NCBI RefSeq assembly: GCF_964340395.1
Contig: NC_135563.1
Span: 21,994,151-22,058,150 of the forward strand
Length of the DNA: 64,000 nucleotides
Source: Glandiceps talaboti
Lineage: Eukaryota; Hemichordata; Enteropneusta; Spengelidae
Direction: 5' to 3'
Below are positions 10,251 through 45,096 of this stretch, piece by piece. The notes under the pieces are model-generated. The model ran no database searches and was not told where the DNA came from. It worked only from the letters and a program-made list of their open reading frames with translations. Every line of letters begins with the position of its first letter. Position 1 is the stretch's first letter. Position numbers and translations under genes: made by a program.

Positions 10251-13200
10251 GACGGCTAACTATGTTATACATGCGTGCGTGATAATGCACGGTTGTTTTG
10301 CATCACATTTTTAAGCTTTCACAATTTCGAACTGTGATATCCACTTCACAATTACTGTAATGCCTAAGACCATGATAGAATTCAGACACAATCTCAAAGA
10401 TGACGTCATTATTTCGGCAGTGATTATATGCTCGTAGCCCTAATACTTCCTGGCAGGCTTGGCCTGATATGCTTTACATTGATTTTTCCTTTGTGCTCAG
10501 CTTTAATTAATACTCGATTCTTGATGTCGTACACTCTAACTCCAAGGAAATACTTTTAGTTCTGGGACACTTAAATGGCATATCATCATGATGTCCACTC
10601 TATACTTTAACAGTGAAATAGTCATGAATAATGTATACAATGAAATGATCTTTGTACTAAGCCAGATCTCTATGGATCTTGTTAGCGTTGGTAGTAATAG
10701 CATAGTTAATTAAAGTTAGAACATTGTACATTGATATGTATATGATATATAAATGACATATTTATCTTAAAGGACGAGGCTTACAGATTTTACATCGATT
10801 GATAGGTAGAAGATATGGGAATGATATATTGATATGCAAACATGAGGCTTTAAAGTAGTATATTGACATACAAGTTAGAGTTGTGGAAATGATACCAGTA
10901 TGGGGCAAAGAAATGTTAATTAATATAAAAGTTTGAGGCATGCATGTGGTACATTAATATACAAATACAAGACAAAAAAACCGATGTATTTACTAGTACA
11001 CACAAAATGAAAAGTACAGTTCGTAATACACTGGTAGCAACATAAACTGTACATTTGAAGCAGGCTAGTACACTTGTCAGAAAGAGTTCTCTTTGACGGA
11101 TCATTGGATGCATTTTGCTTTGTGGTGGTTAACAGGAATATATACCATGTCCACCTGACACCAATCCACCTCTTTATTCATTCAAAGCTGACACAGAGAA
11201 AGTGAGAAGGGACACTGGTAGAATATTACTCACTTAATGGTACGGACACTGATAGAATATTACTCACTTAATGGTAGGGACACTGGTAGAATATTACCCA
11301 CTTTTAAAATGGTACGGACACTGATAGAATATGTAGCAAACACCAACAATTGTTTTGTCCCTTATCTCTGTAGTTAATATGCTAAATACAGAAAAAGTAA
11401 CAACGGACAACAAATCAAATAAGCAACATGCATTTGTCACCTCAACTCAAAATAATGCAAAATGTATATAAATATATTATAAATGTCATACACTGATGGG
11501 TCAAGGAAATAAGGAAACTATATCTATATATGTCTATGGAAACATGTTTACGTGTGTTAAGCAGTTTTAACAAGCTTAGGACCTTGGGGGCATCCGTTCA
11601 CACATCCGTTACCACACACCGTGCAATACATACACCCCAAAACGACGACACTCCGATATTCCATGCTTTAGGTGAAACCAATATTGTCTTTGTACTAAAG
11701 GAGTGGGTGTGAAAAGGTCGTAGCTCTGCGAACAATGTTTATATAAATGAACTGTTGCATCCAATGAAGATTGTGTCAGGCCATGTGTTGCAATATTCAA
11801 TAAAACACATAAACTACAAGGTTTCATTTGTATTCTTAAAACCGTTCTTTGCATGGTAAAAATCAATGTTTATATTCGTACATTTCATGTTGTTATTCGT
11901 TAACGTTGGGTGGTTATGTTAGTTACACATATTTATTTATTTGTCAGAGGTCGACAAGAAAAGAAAACTTACAAATCAAGAGAGAAAAATGAATTTATTA
12001 AGTAAACACATCGGCTATGAAAAATAAATAAAAATAACTTTAAACTTTAAACTTTGTCAACATTTATTGGTATTTGTCAAAATTACGTTTGTATTCGTGA
12101 TTTTCAATATATTGATGGATTATCTTTGTACTCGGTAAATTATATTTGTATTGATCAACTTGACATCAGCTTGCCATAAACTTCGTATGTACATATAGGC
12201 CTATAACGTTGTACAAGGGCGTGTTACCGTATTGCCATTCAAATAAAATATATTGTGTTTGAAGTACAACTTGCAATTTCTTGAGGGACGTAAATCACGT
12301 GGCGATGGTCAAATTGTCGTCACTGGATTGTAACTTAAGTAGTCCTGCTTATAGAGGGAGTAAGTCGATTAAGTTTCCTTTTATGTGGACTTAACAAATT
12401 ATACAGTACTTATTTACAAAAAAGAAAAAAAAACACATCCAGCCCTCTGGCTTATAGGACACTAACAATATCAAATTAAATACACAAATAAATAAATATC
12501 ACATACGTCTCAGTTGTAAATAAAGTTTTTCCTACGGTTAAATGCCTCATGCAAAAAGTTTGCAGTATCAATGGAAATGTTATCACTAAATATAGTTTAT
12601 CTTATATGTTGATCATATCATTGAGGTTTGGTGTTAAAATTATTTTATTTAGTAATGATAGTGAATACTCTTGAGTTATACTTAATCATCCTCAAGCAAA
12701 TGATGACGAACACACACACACACACAAACAAACAAACAATAACAACAACAATAATAATAATACAATTACATAATTTTCTCATGTATTAACTTTTATTTTC
12801 ATTCTTTATTCATCTATTTGAAAGAATCACTCTGGAAATCTTAGACTTGTTATAATGTCAAATTAGCACCACTTGAAAGGCCCCAAAGTATTAGCACCAT
12901 CTATCAAACTTTTCTCCTGGTAAATGATCTTTACCATGGCAATATAAAAAGTAATATTTGCTTTTTTTTAAAGACATACATGACATTTGTTTAATGTACA
13001 GGATTACACTGTATTATTCAAATGGAAATGCATGTGTTAGTAAACAATATACTATCGAATTGAATTTTTATTCCAAAACGCAGTTGAAAATTGTACCTGT
13101 AATACAATTTTTCACTATACTATTTTGTATTATAAGAATTTATAATACATCTCATGTACTCTATTAGAAAAACACACAGTGTTGTCAAAAGACTATAGGA

Positions 13201-15295
13201 ACATGCAAATATTTCAGTAAATTTTACTACAGACTGTCTGTGGTTTCACTTTGTTTAAGGACTTGGTGGCACTCAATCTGATTATCCAATCATTAAAAGA
13301 TAAAAACACGTAAGCTGTCAATTAAAACCTTTACTATGACCAATTCATTCTGAAAAAGACAAACTTCAGTTTTCCCCCAAAATAAAAGATAAAAACACGT
13401 AAGCTGTCAATTAAAACCTTTAAATGTATCAAACACGACCAATTCATTCTGAAAAAAGCAAACTTCAGTTTCGCCAAAAAATAAATGATAAATTGTAATT
13501 ATTCCAAAGCCAGATTTAGGGAAGATTGATATTTTTCAACACGAATGATTATGATGATCCTAGTATCCTCCATTTATTTATCATGAATTTCTGCAATAAA
13601 TTACAGACTAAAACCCACATACAGTATCCACTACAATCATAGTGTTTTATACCTTCATCAATGTGTTACATTAACACAATATTGAAAGACAAGAGCATAT
13701 TTTTCCAGTGATGCTCTGAAAAATATGGTACTGCTTGATGGAGTTGTAAATTTAAGAGACCCATGGCTCATGAAGCTACATTAACATTACCAATATCATA
13801 AAAAATTTCAGTGTCCTACATTTTTACCAGGCAAATGATTACACAAGTATTATGGTTTGGTAATAATAATATCATGTCATACAGCTATATGTGAAATTAC
13901 TGCATCTGGAATTACTTCATAGCTTATAAGCAAATATAATGAAAACCTTTTAAAAACATCAATTTTCAATCTCTTGATCCTAACTAAATATATACCTGCA
14001 AGCAAGCATGAAACTTCAGGATAAAGTTTATAGTTGCACATTACGATAGTTAATTATTTAGTAGCAATGATACTTTATCCTGGGATTTAGATTACCATAC
14101 ATCATTTATCATCATAAAAAGTATTTAAATCTCCCCAAAGGCAATTAATCTGACTGTAACATGGTGCCACACAATCAACATAAGCAGTAACCCATAAAAC
14201 CAATAATTAATATAGATTAAAATGGTAACATAAGATCAAAGAAAAAAAACATTAATTGAAAAATCTATCACACAGTACAAAATGAAGGACAACACAGTAA
14301 ATACTAAAACACATACTTCAGCTTGAAGGCATAGCAATGTACTCTAGTTTATTTTTTAAAAATGAGATATTGGCATATAAAACCTTTATTACTTCCTCCA
14401 TGACCTTTATAGTTTTATAACTACATGACAATGTCAGGTTTCTTCAGATTTATAGGAAAATGTCAAAGTTTGGACAAAGACATTTAATGTTGTTTCTTAG
14501 CATCGTTGAACTGTTTGCACTTGTAACATAATCTTGGAAACTATGGTGATGAAAATTTCATTATTTATAAAAAGATTTCCATATTGGAAGAAAAACTTGT
14601 ATTGCAGTTCTTAACATTGTCATGTTATTTTCACTTGTAATATAATCTTGGTAACTATGGTAACAAAAATTTCAGCTATTTTCAGAATGCTGGTCTAGAA
14701 TAGTCTTCATTTAATGTAGGGACTAGCAGCTTACATTAAACATATATCCAGCTAAAATCTACATCATTGGTATGCTGTCCACATCATCTATTACATGGAA
14801 TCGACTGTCTTCACAACATCTGACATCAAATATCCATATATTCATCATTATGGTGACCTTCCTAGCCCTCATTGACTGGGAATCCTGGCCAACAAAATTG
14901 TTTTCAGTCAGATAATTGAATGACTCTGTAGGGAAATGTTGGCAGATTGTGCATTATTATTGGTGAATGTGACAGCATATTAGTGCACGGAGATGTTGTT
15001 CTGTACATGGAGGTTATCTGCATGATTTCAATTACTGATAATACATGTAGTTGATTCTTTGCCATCAGAGTTCATCAAATTCATCCATAATAATGCAAAG
15101 GTCACTAATTCTTTTGTTGAATTTTCAAATCTTCTTTAACAATTTGCTTCGAGGAAAAATCTAATTTTCAGTACAAAAAAAAATCATTTCTTTGAATCAT
15201 ACATTGTGCAATTATATCAAAATAATGTCCTGATATGTATACGTACTAGGGGGTCCTCAGGGTTTGTATCATCATACAATTATGTTTCATTACAT
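10251..15295. other. Intergenic region 3' of ALLC, short duplications only
   Basis: No supported gene. Contents seen: a degenerate ~40-bp repeat (11210-11332, four copies of a GACACTGGTAGAATATTAC-like unit); CA/CAAA/ATA simple sequence at 12712-12762; an ~89-bp tandem duplication (13296-13475, AAGATAAAAACACGTAAGCT at both starts); and a loose ~120-bp duplication near 14500-14690. Confidence 0.55.
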
Positions 15296-15298
15296 GTT

Positions 15299-15345
15299 TT
15301 TATTTTTTGGTTATTGTTACATATTATATTTATTTAGTATTTATT
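15299..15345 (-). terminator. Candidate polyA signals of ALLC
   Basis: On the minus strand AATAAA occurs at 15304-15299, 15334-15329 and 15345-15340, 860-910 bp beyond the more distal stop codon. None is present between the two alternative terminal exons. Confidence 0.35.
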
Positions 15346-16205
15346 CATAACACAAAAAATAACGATTAAAGATTAGCTCAGATGTGGACTTTTAGATCCC
15401 TTCAGATCAGATTGTGTTATAAAAAATACATAGTACATTTTATTAAAGTCTCAACTTACTATTCTTCATATGAACACATCACATTGTGTAAATATAGAGA
15501 CAGTTATCTGAATTTGGGATGTTTCCATAACTAACAATATTATGGCCTCAAAGCAAGAGACCTGAAAAGACTACGTTTCAACCCTGGTCATTGCAGTAGT
15601 GTTATCTATCAGTGTAGCCATAACTGTTCAAAGGGGCTATTTTAATCCCAGGTCATTACATTAGTGTCAGGGTTACATGGGATCATTCTTTTGTAAGTAC
15701 CAACTTTTTCTATAACTCTGCCAATCAACTGTTTTTCACACCTAAAGTTTAATCCTAAATCTGAATTGGGCCTTTAAATAGTATATTTAATTAGCAAGTT
15801 AGACTTTGAGATGTAATAAATGCTTTGTTTGTAAACCTATTCAATTAATTTATAATTTGCAATAATCCTCTTAATTCCCATGTCTCCTTTAAATAAACTT
15901 GACTTCTGACTTACCCAAGACACAGCTAGACATAAACCCACTTGTGCAAGACACAGGTAAAACACAAATTAGTAAATTATAACACTTTGTTGATCTCTGG
16001 CCATTTTCATGACAAGTTATGTGTTCATGTGAAGAAGAGTAATTTGAGCCTTATTGTTACAAGTCCTATTTTAATTGTGATATCTCATCCATATTGCATG
16101 TATTATAAACTGATTTACCCTACATATCAAGAACACTAATTTTACAAATTATTTAGTACTTTGCTGTACCATTTGAAACTTTGATTCTGGTTTGGTTGTC
16201 ATCTG

Positions 16206-31519
<15,314 letters not shown>

Positions 31520-31711
31520 TTTGTGGCTACGTTTGTAACTGCTGTTCACGACAAATGACCACGAATGACGGGTGTCAGACACTCAGACTAAAGTCATGAT
31601 AGTGCTCATGCATGGTCTGTCTGTGATTGGATGCAGCTGATATTGTTTTTTTCTACAGAGCTAAGTGGTCTGTTTGCTATTTGATAACCTTCCCATGACC
31701 TCTACCGCATC
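31520..31711. promoter_or_regulatory. Shared bidirectional promoter ALLC / HPDL
   Basis: Only 192 bp separate the ALLC start codon (31519, minus) from the HPDL start codon (31712, plus), so both 5' UTRs and core promoters must fit here or overlap. An inverted CCAAT box (ATTGG, 31626-31630) lies near the middle; CCAAT boxes are common in bidirectional promoters. I see no convincing TATA box on either strand. Confidence 0.75.
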
Positions 31712-34710
<2,999 letters not shown>

Positions 34711-35336
34711 TTACATTGTTAGTAATTTATGTTATGTCTCACGTCTCACAAAACGTACATGTATGTTTCCCAAGTAATGTTATAACTTAATGTTCTGGTA
34801 ATTGCAACTTGAACGGTGTTTGTTACAATTGTTACTCTTCTCGTAATTACACTTAAATATTCAGCATGGGTACTCTGCATTGCTATGACTTGCATAACCA
34901 ACAGATACATTTGTTGTGTCATAGGCATGCCAAACACTTGGGAAGACCAAGCAACTACAACAGCTAAGGACCACTGGAATGTATTGCTTTATTTATTTTG
35001 TACAGTATATGTTCAAGAAGTAGTTTTTTTTTTTTTACACCTGAGCTCATTTTAATAAATTCAGAATATTTTATATTGGTAGTTGGTAAGCTATACAGCT
35101 GTACCATGTATCTGCGAGCTAGCAGTTTACTCTGTGCAAAGACTCAGTCTCAGTCTAATGACTTCACTGTAATCTACTTTCATCATGTACTATCAAGGCT
35201 CTGACAGAGTCAACGGTTTAAAAACTGACACTGCAAGTGATACAAGGCAAAATATGTGACCATTCTATGATATGATGTCCAAGTTGCCCTTGAATTCAGG
35301 CTTAAATCAGCCAGCAGTGTTACACAAATGTAATGG

Positions 35337-35441
35337 TCTAGTCTAAGTGTGAACACAGACCACAAGTTCATCCAGGATTAGTTTTTTAACTGGGACCAGG
35401 ACACAGCCTAGATTTTGCTAAATGTGAACATAGTAAATTGG
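35337..35441. repeat. About 100-bp dispersed repeat, copy 2 (inverted)
   Basis: Reverse-complement relative of 17517-17605: CTAGTCTAAGTGTGAACAC at one end and CTAGATTTTGCTAAATGTGAACATAG at the other, which are themselves partly inverted. Confidence 0.6.
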
Positions 35442-36158
35442 GAGTCTATTATACATGTGGATTAGAGACGTTTTCTAAACCCATAGCTACAGTGGAATGA
35501 GAGTGAGACTAGGATGTATTTGGACATTGTAAATAACATTATGCAAAACAGGTATTGTATGATACGTGTTGGTGTAGGAATACACTTCTAGAGTCTTAAG
35601 GAAATAAGCAATGCTTTCAAGTATCTTTATTTATTAGATAAAATAATGAAATATTTTTTTAAGCCATGAATTTCACATGTTGTTGTGTTATTGTATTTAT
35701 TTATTTATTTACTTTGACTAGGCATGCATGTTTGCTGTCATTTAAATATGTAATGCCTGTAACTGGAGCATGGGGGGGGGGGGGTATTTAAAAAAATACA
35801 ATGGTTTACTTCTGATGTTTTACAACCTGGAGTAAACTTAATAAGTAAAGTTGTGTGTATGGCATACACTATAAAACGAAGGTTATAATCACGATATGCC
35901 ACATGCTGGTTATCAGAAAGACAAAGGATTGTGTAGTTTGGCCACTAGGAGTGCTGTTCAAGCACCAACTGTCATCAGAGTGCATAGTACTAGTACCAAT
36001 CTCTTACTACACTACTTATAAATGTGATTTATGAAATAAGATTTTGTAATTTAACATTTGTCCAGTGACTGTATTGTCAAAAAAGTGCTTCAGTTACAGT
36101 TATTGCATTTTTAACATATGACACTGGAACACAAGTAAAACTGAGTTGTTGAATTCCA

Positions 36159-36164
36159 AATAAA
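36159..36164 (+). terminator. Candidate polyA signal of HPDL
   Basis: AATAAA, 1.45 kb after the stop; another candidate (AATAAA) lies near 35054. A long 3' UTR is implied if the distal one is used. Confidence 0.4.
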
Positions 36165-36585
36165 AGGAAAGTTGTGGTGAACTAAATACTGTGTCTGTCT
36201 ATGTATAAAGGGTGTGAGATGGAAAAATAACACCTAGTCTGTATGACAGGACATTGATGACTAGTCTTGCTGTTAGACGACCCCTTGGGCTTTTCTACTC
36301 ACTGTGAAGGCAACCAAAGATCACTAGTGAGGGCAATAACCCGAATATCTCAGGCGTTCACCCTTGATTGCATGCCACCATTCAGAAACAGAGTGTTGAG
36401 AAGAAAGCCTGAGGTCTTGCAGCTAGACTAATTCATGACATGCTATCAGCTACCATCCAAGTGGTTTAGAAGCTGGTAAGGGCTCTTTTCACATGTTCCC
36501 ATTGGTCATTCAGTTTTCCAGAGTGTCACGCTCATTGCTATTTCACAAAAGACAAATACAAACATACTAGTTATACTAAATTAAT

Positions 36586-36657
36586 TTTATTGAAGACTAA
36601 GTAGAGGAATCCCATCACCTTGTCTGTATATAGTTGACAAGAAAGTAATACTTTATT
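36586..36657 (-). terminator. Candidate polyA signals of the CMD-family gene
   Basis: AATAAA on the minus strand at 36657-36652 and 36591-36586, 700-765 bp past the stop at 37352. The HPDL and CMD transcripts would therefore end only about 430 bp apart, tail to tail. Confidence 0.45.
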
Positions 36658-37181
36658 TCATCTATAAAACTCTTCTTTCTTTCTTTCTTTTTTACAAACC
36701 TCACTATATGAAAATCATAATCGCAAAAAATCAAAAAGCATTTCCCACCACACAAACATTCACTCAGTATATAATAAAAACATTACAGCCTCAATGTGAG
36801 TGTTTGCACCTTCAGATCAGGACGTTATCCGTCTTCCTCATGTTATGATGTCAGGCAGATTTTCATACAATCTTTATGTGCAAACACCTATATTGGGGTA
36901 GTAAATAGTCTTACAATAGTGCATTCTAGTACGTATGACAATGATAATGTAGATCTGCTGTAGGAGTGTAGTGTGTGATCAGAGGTCATACAATAGTAAT
37001 AGTAAATTAGTACAACATTTTTGGAGGTGAAATATTGTGAATATTTCATAGTCAGAAAAATGTTCACCAGTTAAGTTTTTTTTATATTTCTTTTTTTTTC
37101 TTCTTTTTTTTTTTTGGGGGGGGAGCAAATCTCAAAACAAAAGAAATTATTTTCTTGTTAATATCCTCTATTATCTTTTGA

Positions 37182-37269
37182 TGTCACCCCTAACTCCAGG
37201 CATTTTCTTTTGATGTCACCCCTAACTCCAGGTATTTTCTTTTGATGTCACCCCTAACTCCAGGCATTT
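37182..37269. repeat. 33-bp tandem repeat, 3 copies
   Basis: CTTTTGATGTCACCCCTAACTCCAGG repeated three times in the 3' UTR of the CMD-family gene. Confidence 0.92.
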
Positions 37270-37351
37270 TAAAAAGTTAACTTCTCACTCACTTAGTAGT
37301 CATTATACGTTCAGTTGAAAAAGTAAGCTTCATTCACCCTGTAAGGCTGTA

Positions 37352-40564
<3,213 letters not shown>

Positions 40565-40678
40565 CTTTTTGAGTCAAACTGCCACTGGTCTATTATGAAT
40601 TCGATACATATGAGACACAGCTAGTATGATAATATTGACAAGCCTAGGGGTTCTACCGGAAGTGATTGTTTCGCGAAG
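40565..40678. promoter_or_regulatory. Shared bidirectional promoter CMD-family gene / IDH3B
   Basis: The start codons of two divergent genes are 114 bp apart. A perfect ETS/GABP-type site, CCGGAAGTG, lies at 40656-40664, and AAGATGGCGAA (40677-40687) over the IDH3B start codon resembles the YY1 motif. In other animals both motifs are typical of TATA-less and bidirectional promoters and of nuclear genes for mitochondrial proteins. Use here is inferred. Confidence 0.75.
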
Positions 40679-43600
40679 ATGGCGAATGTAATGCGGCACA
40701 TTTCTCGACTTGGGGTAAACGTAAGTGTCATTTCTTCTCGATCTGTGTACAAGTTTTCTAATCAAGTGATAGATTTATACTATTTGAATGTTACATTTGA
40801 CGTCAATGGTGTATATTTTTCAATGATCGACCCCCACTAGTATCGACGATGAACATTTCAGTTCCATCGTGCTTGTGTAATGTGTCGGCGTCGGGTCGGC
40901 CTCTTTCATGCCATTGCTACATGTACAGCTAGCAGGAAAAATTATAACAGCTACATACTAAGACATGAAATATATTACCGCCGAAATTGCCCTGATCCAC
41001 AGGCTCTTCAATCAATCTGTACATTTAAAGGTATTATTGTATTTGTTACTGTATGAGAAATCAGCCATTATTATGCGTATAATAAATTATTTCATCAAAT
41101 TTTATGAATTATAGGATAAATGTATATCTTAATATCTGAATTTAGTCAATTTCAAGACTTAGTGATAGTTGAAGCATTGCTTCAGTAAGTAGAAGACAGA
41201 AAGTATGCCTAAAACCATAAACAGTGGAAAATCTTCTCCACTGTCTATGCCATGTATAACCATAGAAGTATAACCCACGCACAGCTTGTGTCCCACAAAG
41301 TTCTTACATGGAACTGAAAAAAAGAGCTCTACAGCAGTAACAAATAAAAAAATGCATGCGAATTATCATTAGCATGTATAACTTTCATGCCAATTTGAAA
41401 AGAAACAGAGGTCAAGACACTTGTAAGTGTTAATATGGTTAGTGTCTAGTACAAGTACATACCTGTAAAGAATGTGTTGGACTTAACATATGTTCTTAGC
41501 TCATACAATATACTTATGTTTTCTCTGTTTTATGCCATAGGTGTCTGAAAGTGGGTGGTGCAATGCTGCGAGACATTTTTGTTCTTCTCCAGTGTTAACA
41601 CAGTTGTCAGTTGTAAGTATACATAACCAACACCTCACACTGCAATCTATCAGAAAGGGGAATTTAGGGACTTTGTATAATCTACTTTATTAGTTGTGAA
41701 AAGACAGAGAAAGCAATATCTCAATCTCTGAACTGATAGATGGACTTTGCATCATCCAAAAATACAAATACAAATACAATACTGTACGCATTATTTCTAT
41801 GGATCTCATGTGTATTAATTACACTAAGATTAACAGTACAAGTACATGTTTGTGTAATACATAACAAAACAAGAGATGAGTTGATTGATTCCTAATTTTA
41901 ACTCTTCCCATTTTCAACTCACCTTACTTTATCATCTCAATCTTGACTTGTCACACCACAAAAAATTGTCTTGATACCATTACATCCAGGTCATTACTGT
42001 GTTGATATGAGGTAGGAGTGAACAGGCTTGAAAACAGTCATGTTGACATGTTTTGTCATTTTAATGTATTCATTCCTCCACCCCACAGAATGAACCAGTA
42101 TCAAAGCCTGATGGTGTTAAGAGAGTAACATTGATACCTGGTGATGGCGTTGGTCCAGAATTAGTCAATTCTGTAAGGGAAGTTTTCAAACATTCCGGTG
42201 TTCCAGTGGAGTTTGATGAACTCTTTGTCAGGTAGTCTTTCATCTCTTTGAAATCTTACTCTATTTTGAATTGTCGACAGAGAAATCTCTTTTACTTACT
42301 GATCACCATATCTGACAAAGATCCAAATTTAGCAGAAAGTAGCTGAAAGATTTCCCTTTACAATGTAACATGCTATCTAGATACACAATCATGTTACATA
42401 GGTACGCTTTGTTTACTTTTACAAATATGAATTTATGTTTGTTTCTTTTAGTTCTTCCACAAACTGACATTAAAAAACCTGCTCTACAGAATAACTTTAA
42501 AAAGTAGAATCACAGCCCTCTCTATCGTGTTGTATAGGGTCAGTTACAGAAGAACTGTGATAGAACATAGCAAGGGTTTGATATTCCAAACTAACACAGC
42601 CTACTGGCTTTGCTGAATTGGCACTACTTTACATCAACTTTGGACCTAGTAATTTAATTTAGCTATGAGTTCAGAACAGTTGAACTTATTTACTCGAAGT
42701 GTTTACACCAAAGTAAATGAATATGAAAATAGCATTTACTGTCACAGTGGTGAAGTTTAGTAACTATATGTACATGTAATAAAGTCAGATTCATCTGATT
42801 AGAGTTGAATCAATACAAAGTGATGTGATTATAAGTACATGTACAATACAATCCAAATCCACTAATATTAAATGGAGCCAAAGTGTGAACAACTGGCTTT
42901 TACTTTGATTTTTGAGTTGCAAAATAATATGTTAATAGTGAAGTGTGTTTGTAGTGCACCTGTTCTCCGGAGAGCTCCAGGCACAAACAATTATTACTCC
43001 GGCACAGAGCTAGTGAAGCAAAACATCCTGTTGTACTTCTTCAATTCCCTGGGGAGCATAAAATCCATTGCAGCATCTATAGGTGCATAGGATTGAATCA
43101 TTCACATTGCAACCTCTATCCTACCAGGTACCCAATTTTATGATTGTTGTATTTCTATACTTTTTACAGTGAAGTCCAAGGACAGAGTGCATCACTGGAG
43201 GAAATTGTTGATTCATTTGAGAAAAATAATGTCGGTTTAAAAGGACATATTGACAGTCCTTTTGAAAATAAGGGTGAACTAGAGACTCTCAACATGAAGA
43301 TCAGGTAAGGATAAAGTTACATACCATGGGTGATTAAGATGCACTAACTTTTAACTTAAGGACATCTGTTAACTCATTCAGTGACTGACAGCCAACTTTT
43401 CAGAGAGGTCATTCAGGGGTCCTTCATGTTAAACTTATCATTGACCGATACATCAGCCCATTGCTGACACGATAGTAATTTTGTAAGATCATTTTTGATA
43501 TGTGCTTACTGTACAACCGTGTTTTCTTTTGAGAAGTATGTCCAATCAGTGATCCTTTTATAGAATATTAAAAAACCTAATATGATGATGGAATGTGGAA

Positions 43601-45053
43601 TATGCCAACGTGTCACATATGTATGAAGGGCAGTTATTAGAGTTATGCAAATACATTACAACCAAGATCTCTGTTTTGTCAAAGTTACCTGTGAAATTTT
43701 ATCATTGATCGTGGGGGTCTTTGACTATGGTACTTAGTGGAAGTATCATTGTACATATTTATAACATGTATCAATGATAATTGTATTTGGTGCAGACAGA
43801 GAGTTATAATGTCACACCCATGTACCCTTAGACATATTTATATTGTGAAGACATTGTTTTGAATAATGTCTTAGACATTGTGTTTGTTGTCTGAAATAAC
43901 ATCAAGTATTTCTGATATTTAAAGTGTTGTCTCTGGTAACCTTGATTGATTCTGACTTTTGTGAAACAATGTTGCAGTTACACACATGCAATTACGGTAC
44001 TACAAACTCATTAAAAATAGGCACCCAGGCTCTCACTGAGCATCAGTTTCAAAGGGACAAAAATCAACAGCTGCCAGTTGAGACGTGTTATAATGATGTT
44101 TAGCAGGCTGTAATTTAAACAAAACAGTGATCTTGGTTGTATGAAGTCCTAAATGACAATCTGAAAGTTGAATTTGTGTATTTACACGACAGGAGGGGAT
44201 TAGATCTGTTTGCCAATGTGGTACGATGTAACAGCATAGCGGGACTGAGCACAAGACATAGTAACCTAGACTTAGTTGTAATCAGAGAACAAACAGAAGG
44301 AGAATACAGTTCTTTAGAACATGAGGTAAGCATACAGACTGTCCTCAAATATTTTACGAACCTGAAAAGAAAAAATGAAATCTGTCCAAGTATTGACCAA
44401 AAATGAAATGACGTGTGTGCAAAGGATAAAGTGAGAAATGTAGTTTGTAGAATGTGCTTTATAAAGGAAGTGATGTATGTAGTAAACCTATACAATGTAT
44501 GCTAAGAAATCAGCCCATTATCAATATGTGTCAATGCATTTTTGCCAAAATATTGAGAGATGAGTTTTAATTTCATACCAAATGCATTTCACAGTAACCT
44601 TCACAGAACTTTTGCAATGGTCTAAATTTATTTACAAATTACTAGGCTTGTAGTTTATTGCTATCAAAACACAATTCCAATATGAATTTTTCTTAATTTT
44701 TGTTCCTTCACAGAGTGTAAGTGGTGTTGTAGAATGCCTTAAGATCATTACCAGAACCAAGTCCAAGAGAATTGCTAAATTTGCATTTGATTATGCCACT
44801 AAGCATGGTAGAAAGAAGGTTACTGCAGTACACAAAGCTAATATTATGTAAGTGAATGTAACTTATGTTGTGAAATAAACAGCACTCAGCCCTATAGTGT
44901 ATTTGATATACATGTTACTACTGTACTTGAGTGATGGCTGAGACTGAAACTCTGTTCTATTATCAGTTAAAATGATATTGGTAAGTCATACTCATTAAGC
45001 CTAGAGCTCGGCGAGATTAGGCGCACTACATGTACAAATCGCCTTTATTATTA

Positions 45054-45096
<43 letters not shown>

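Noticed and set aside
42872-43090. 72-aa frame in IDH3B intron 3
   Set aside because: Does not join the IDH3B frame and resembles no exon of the family.
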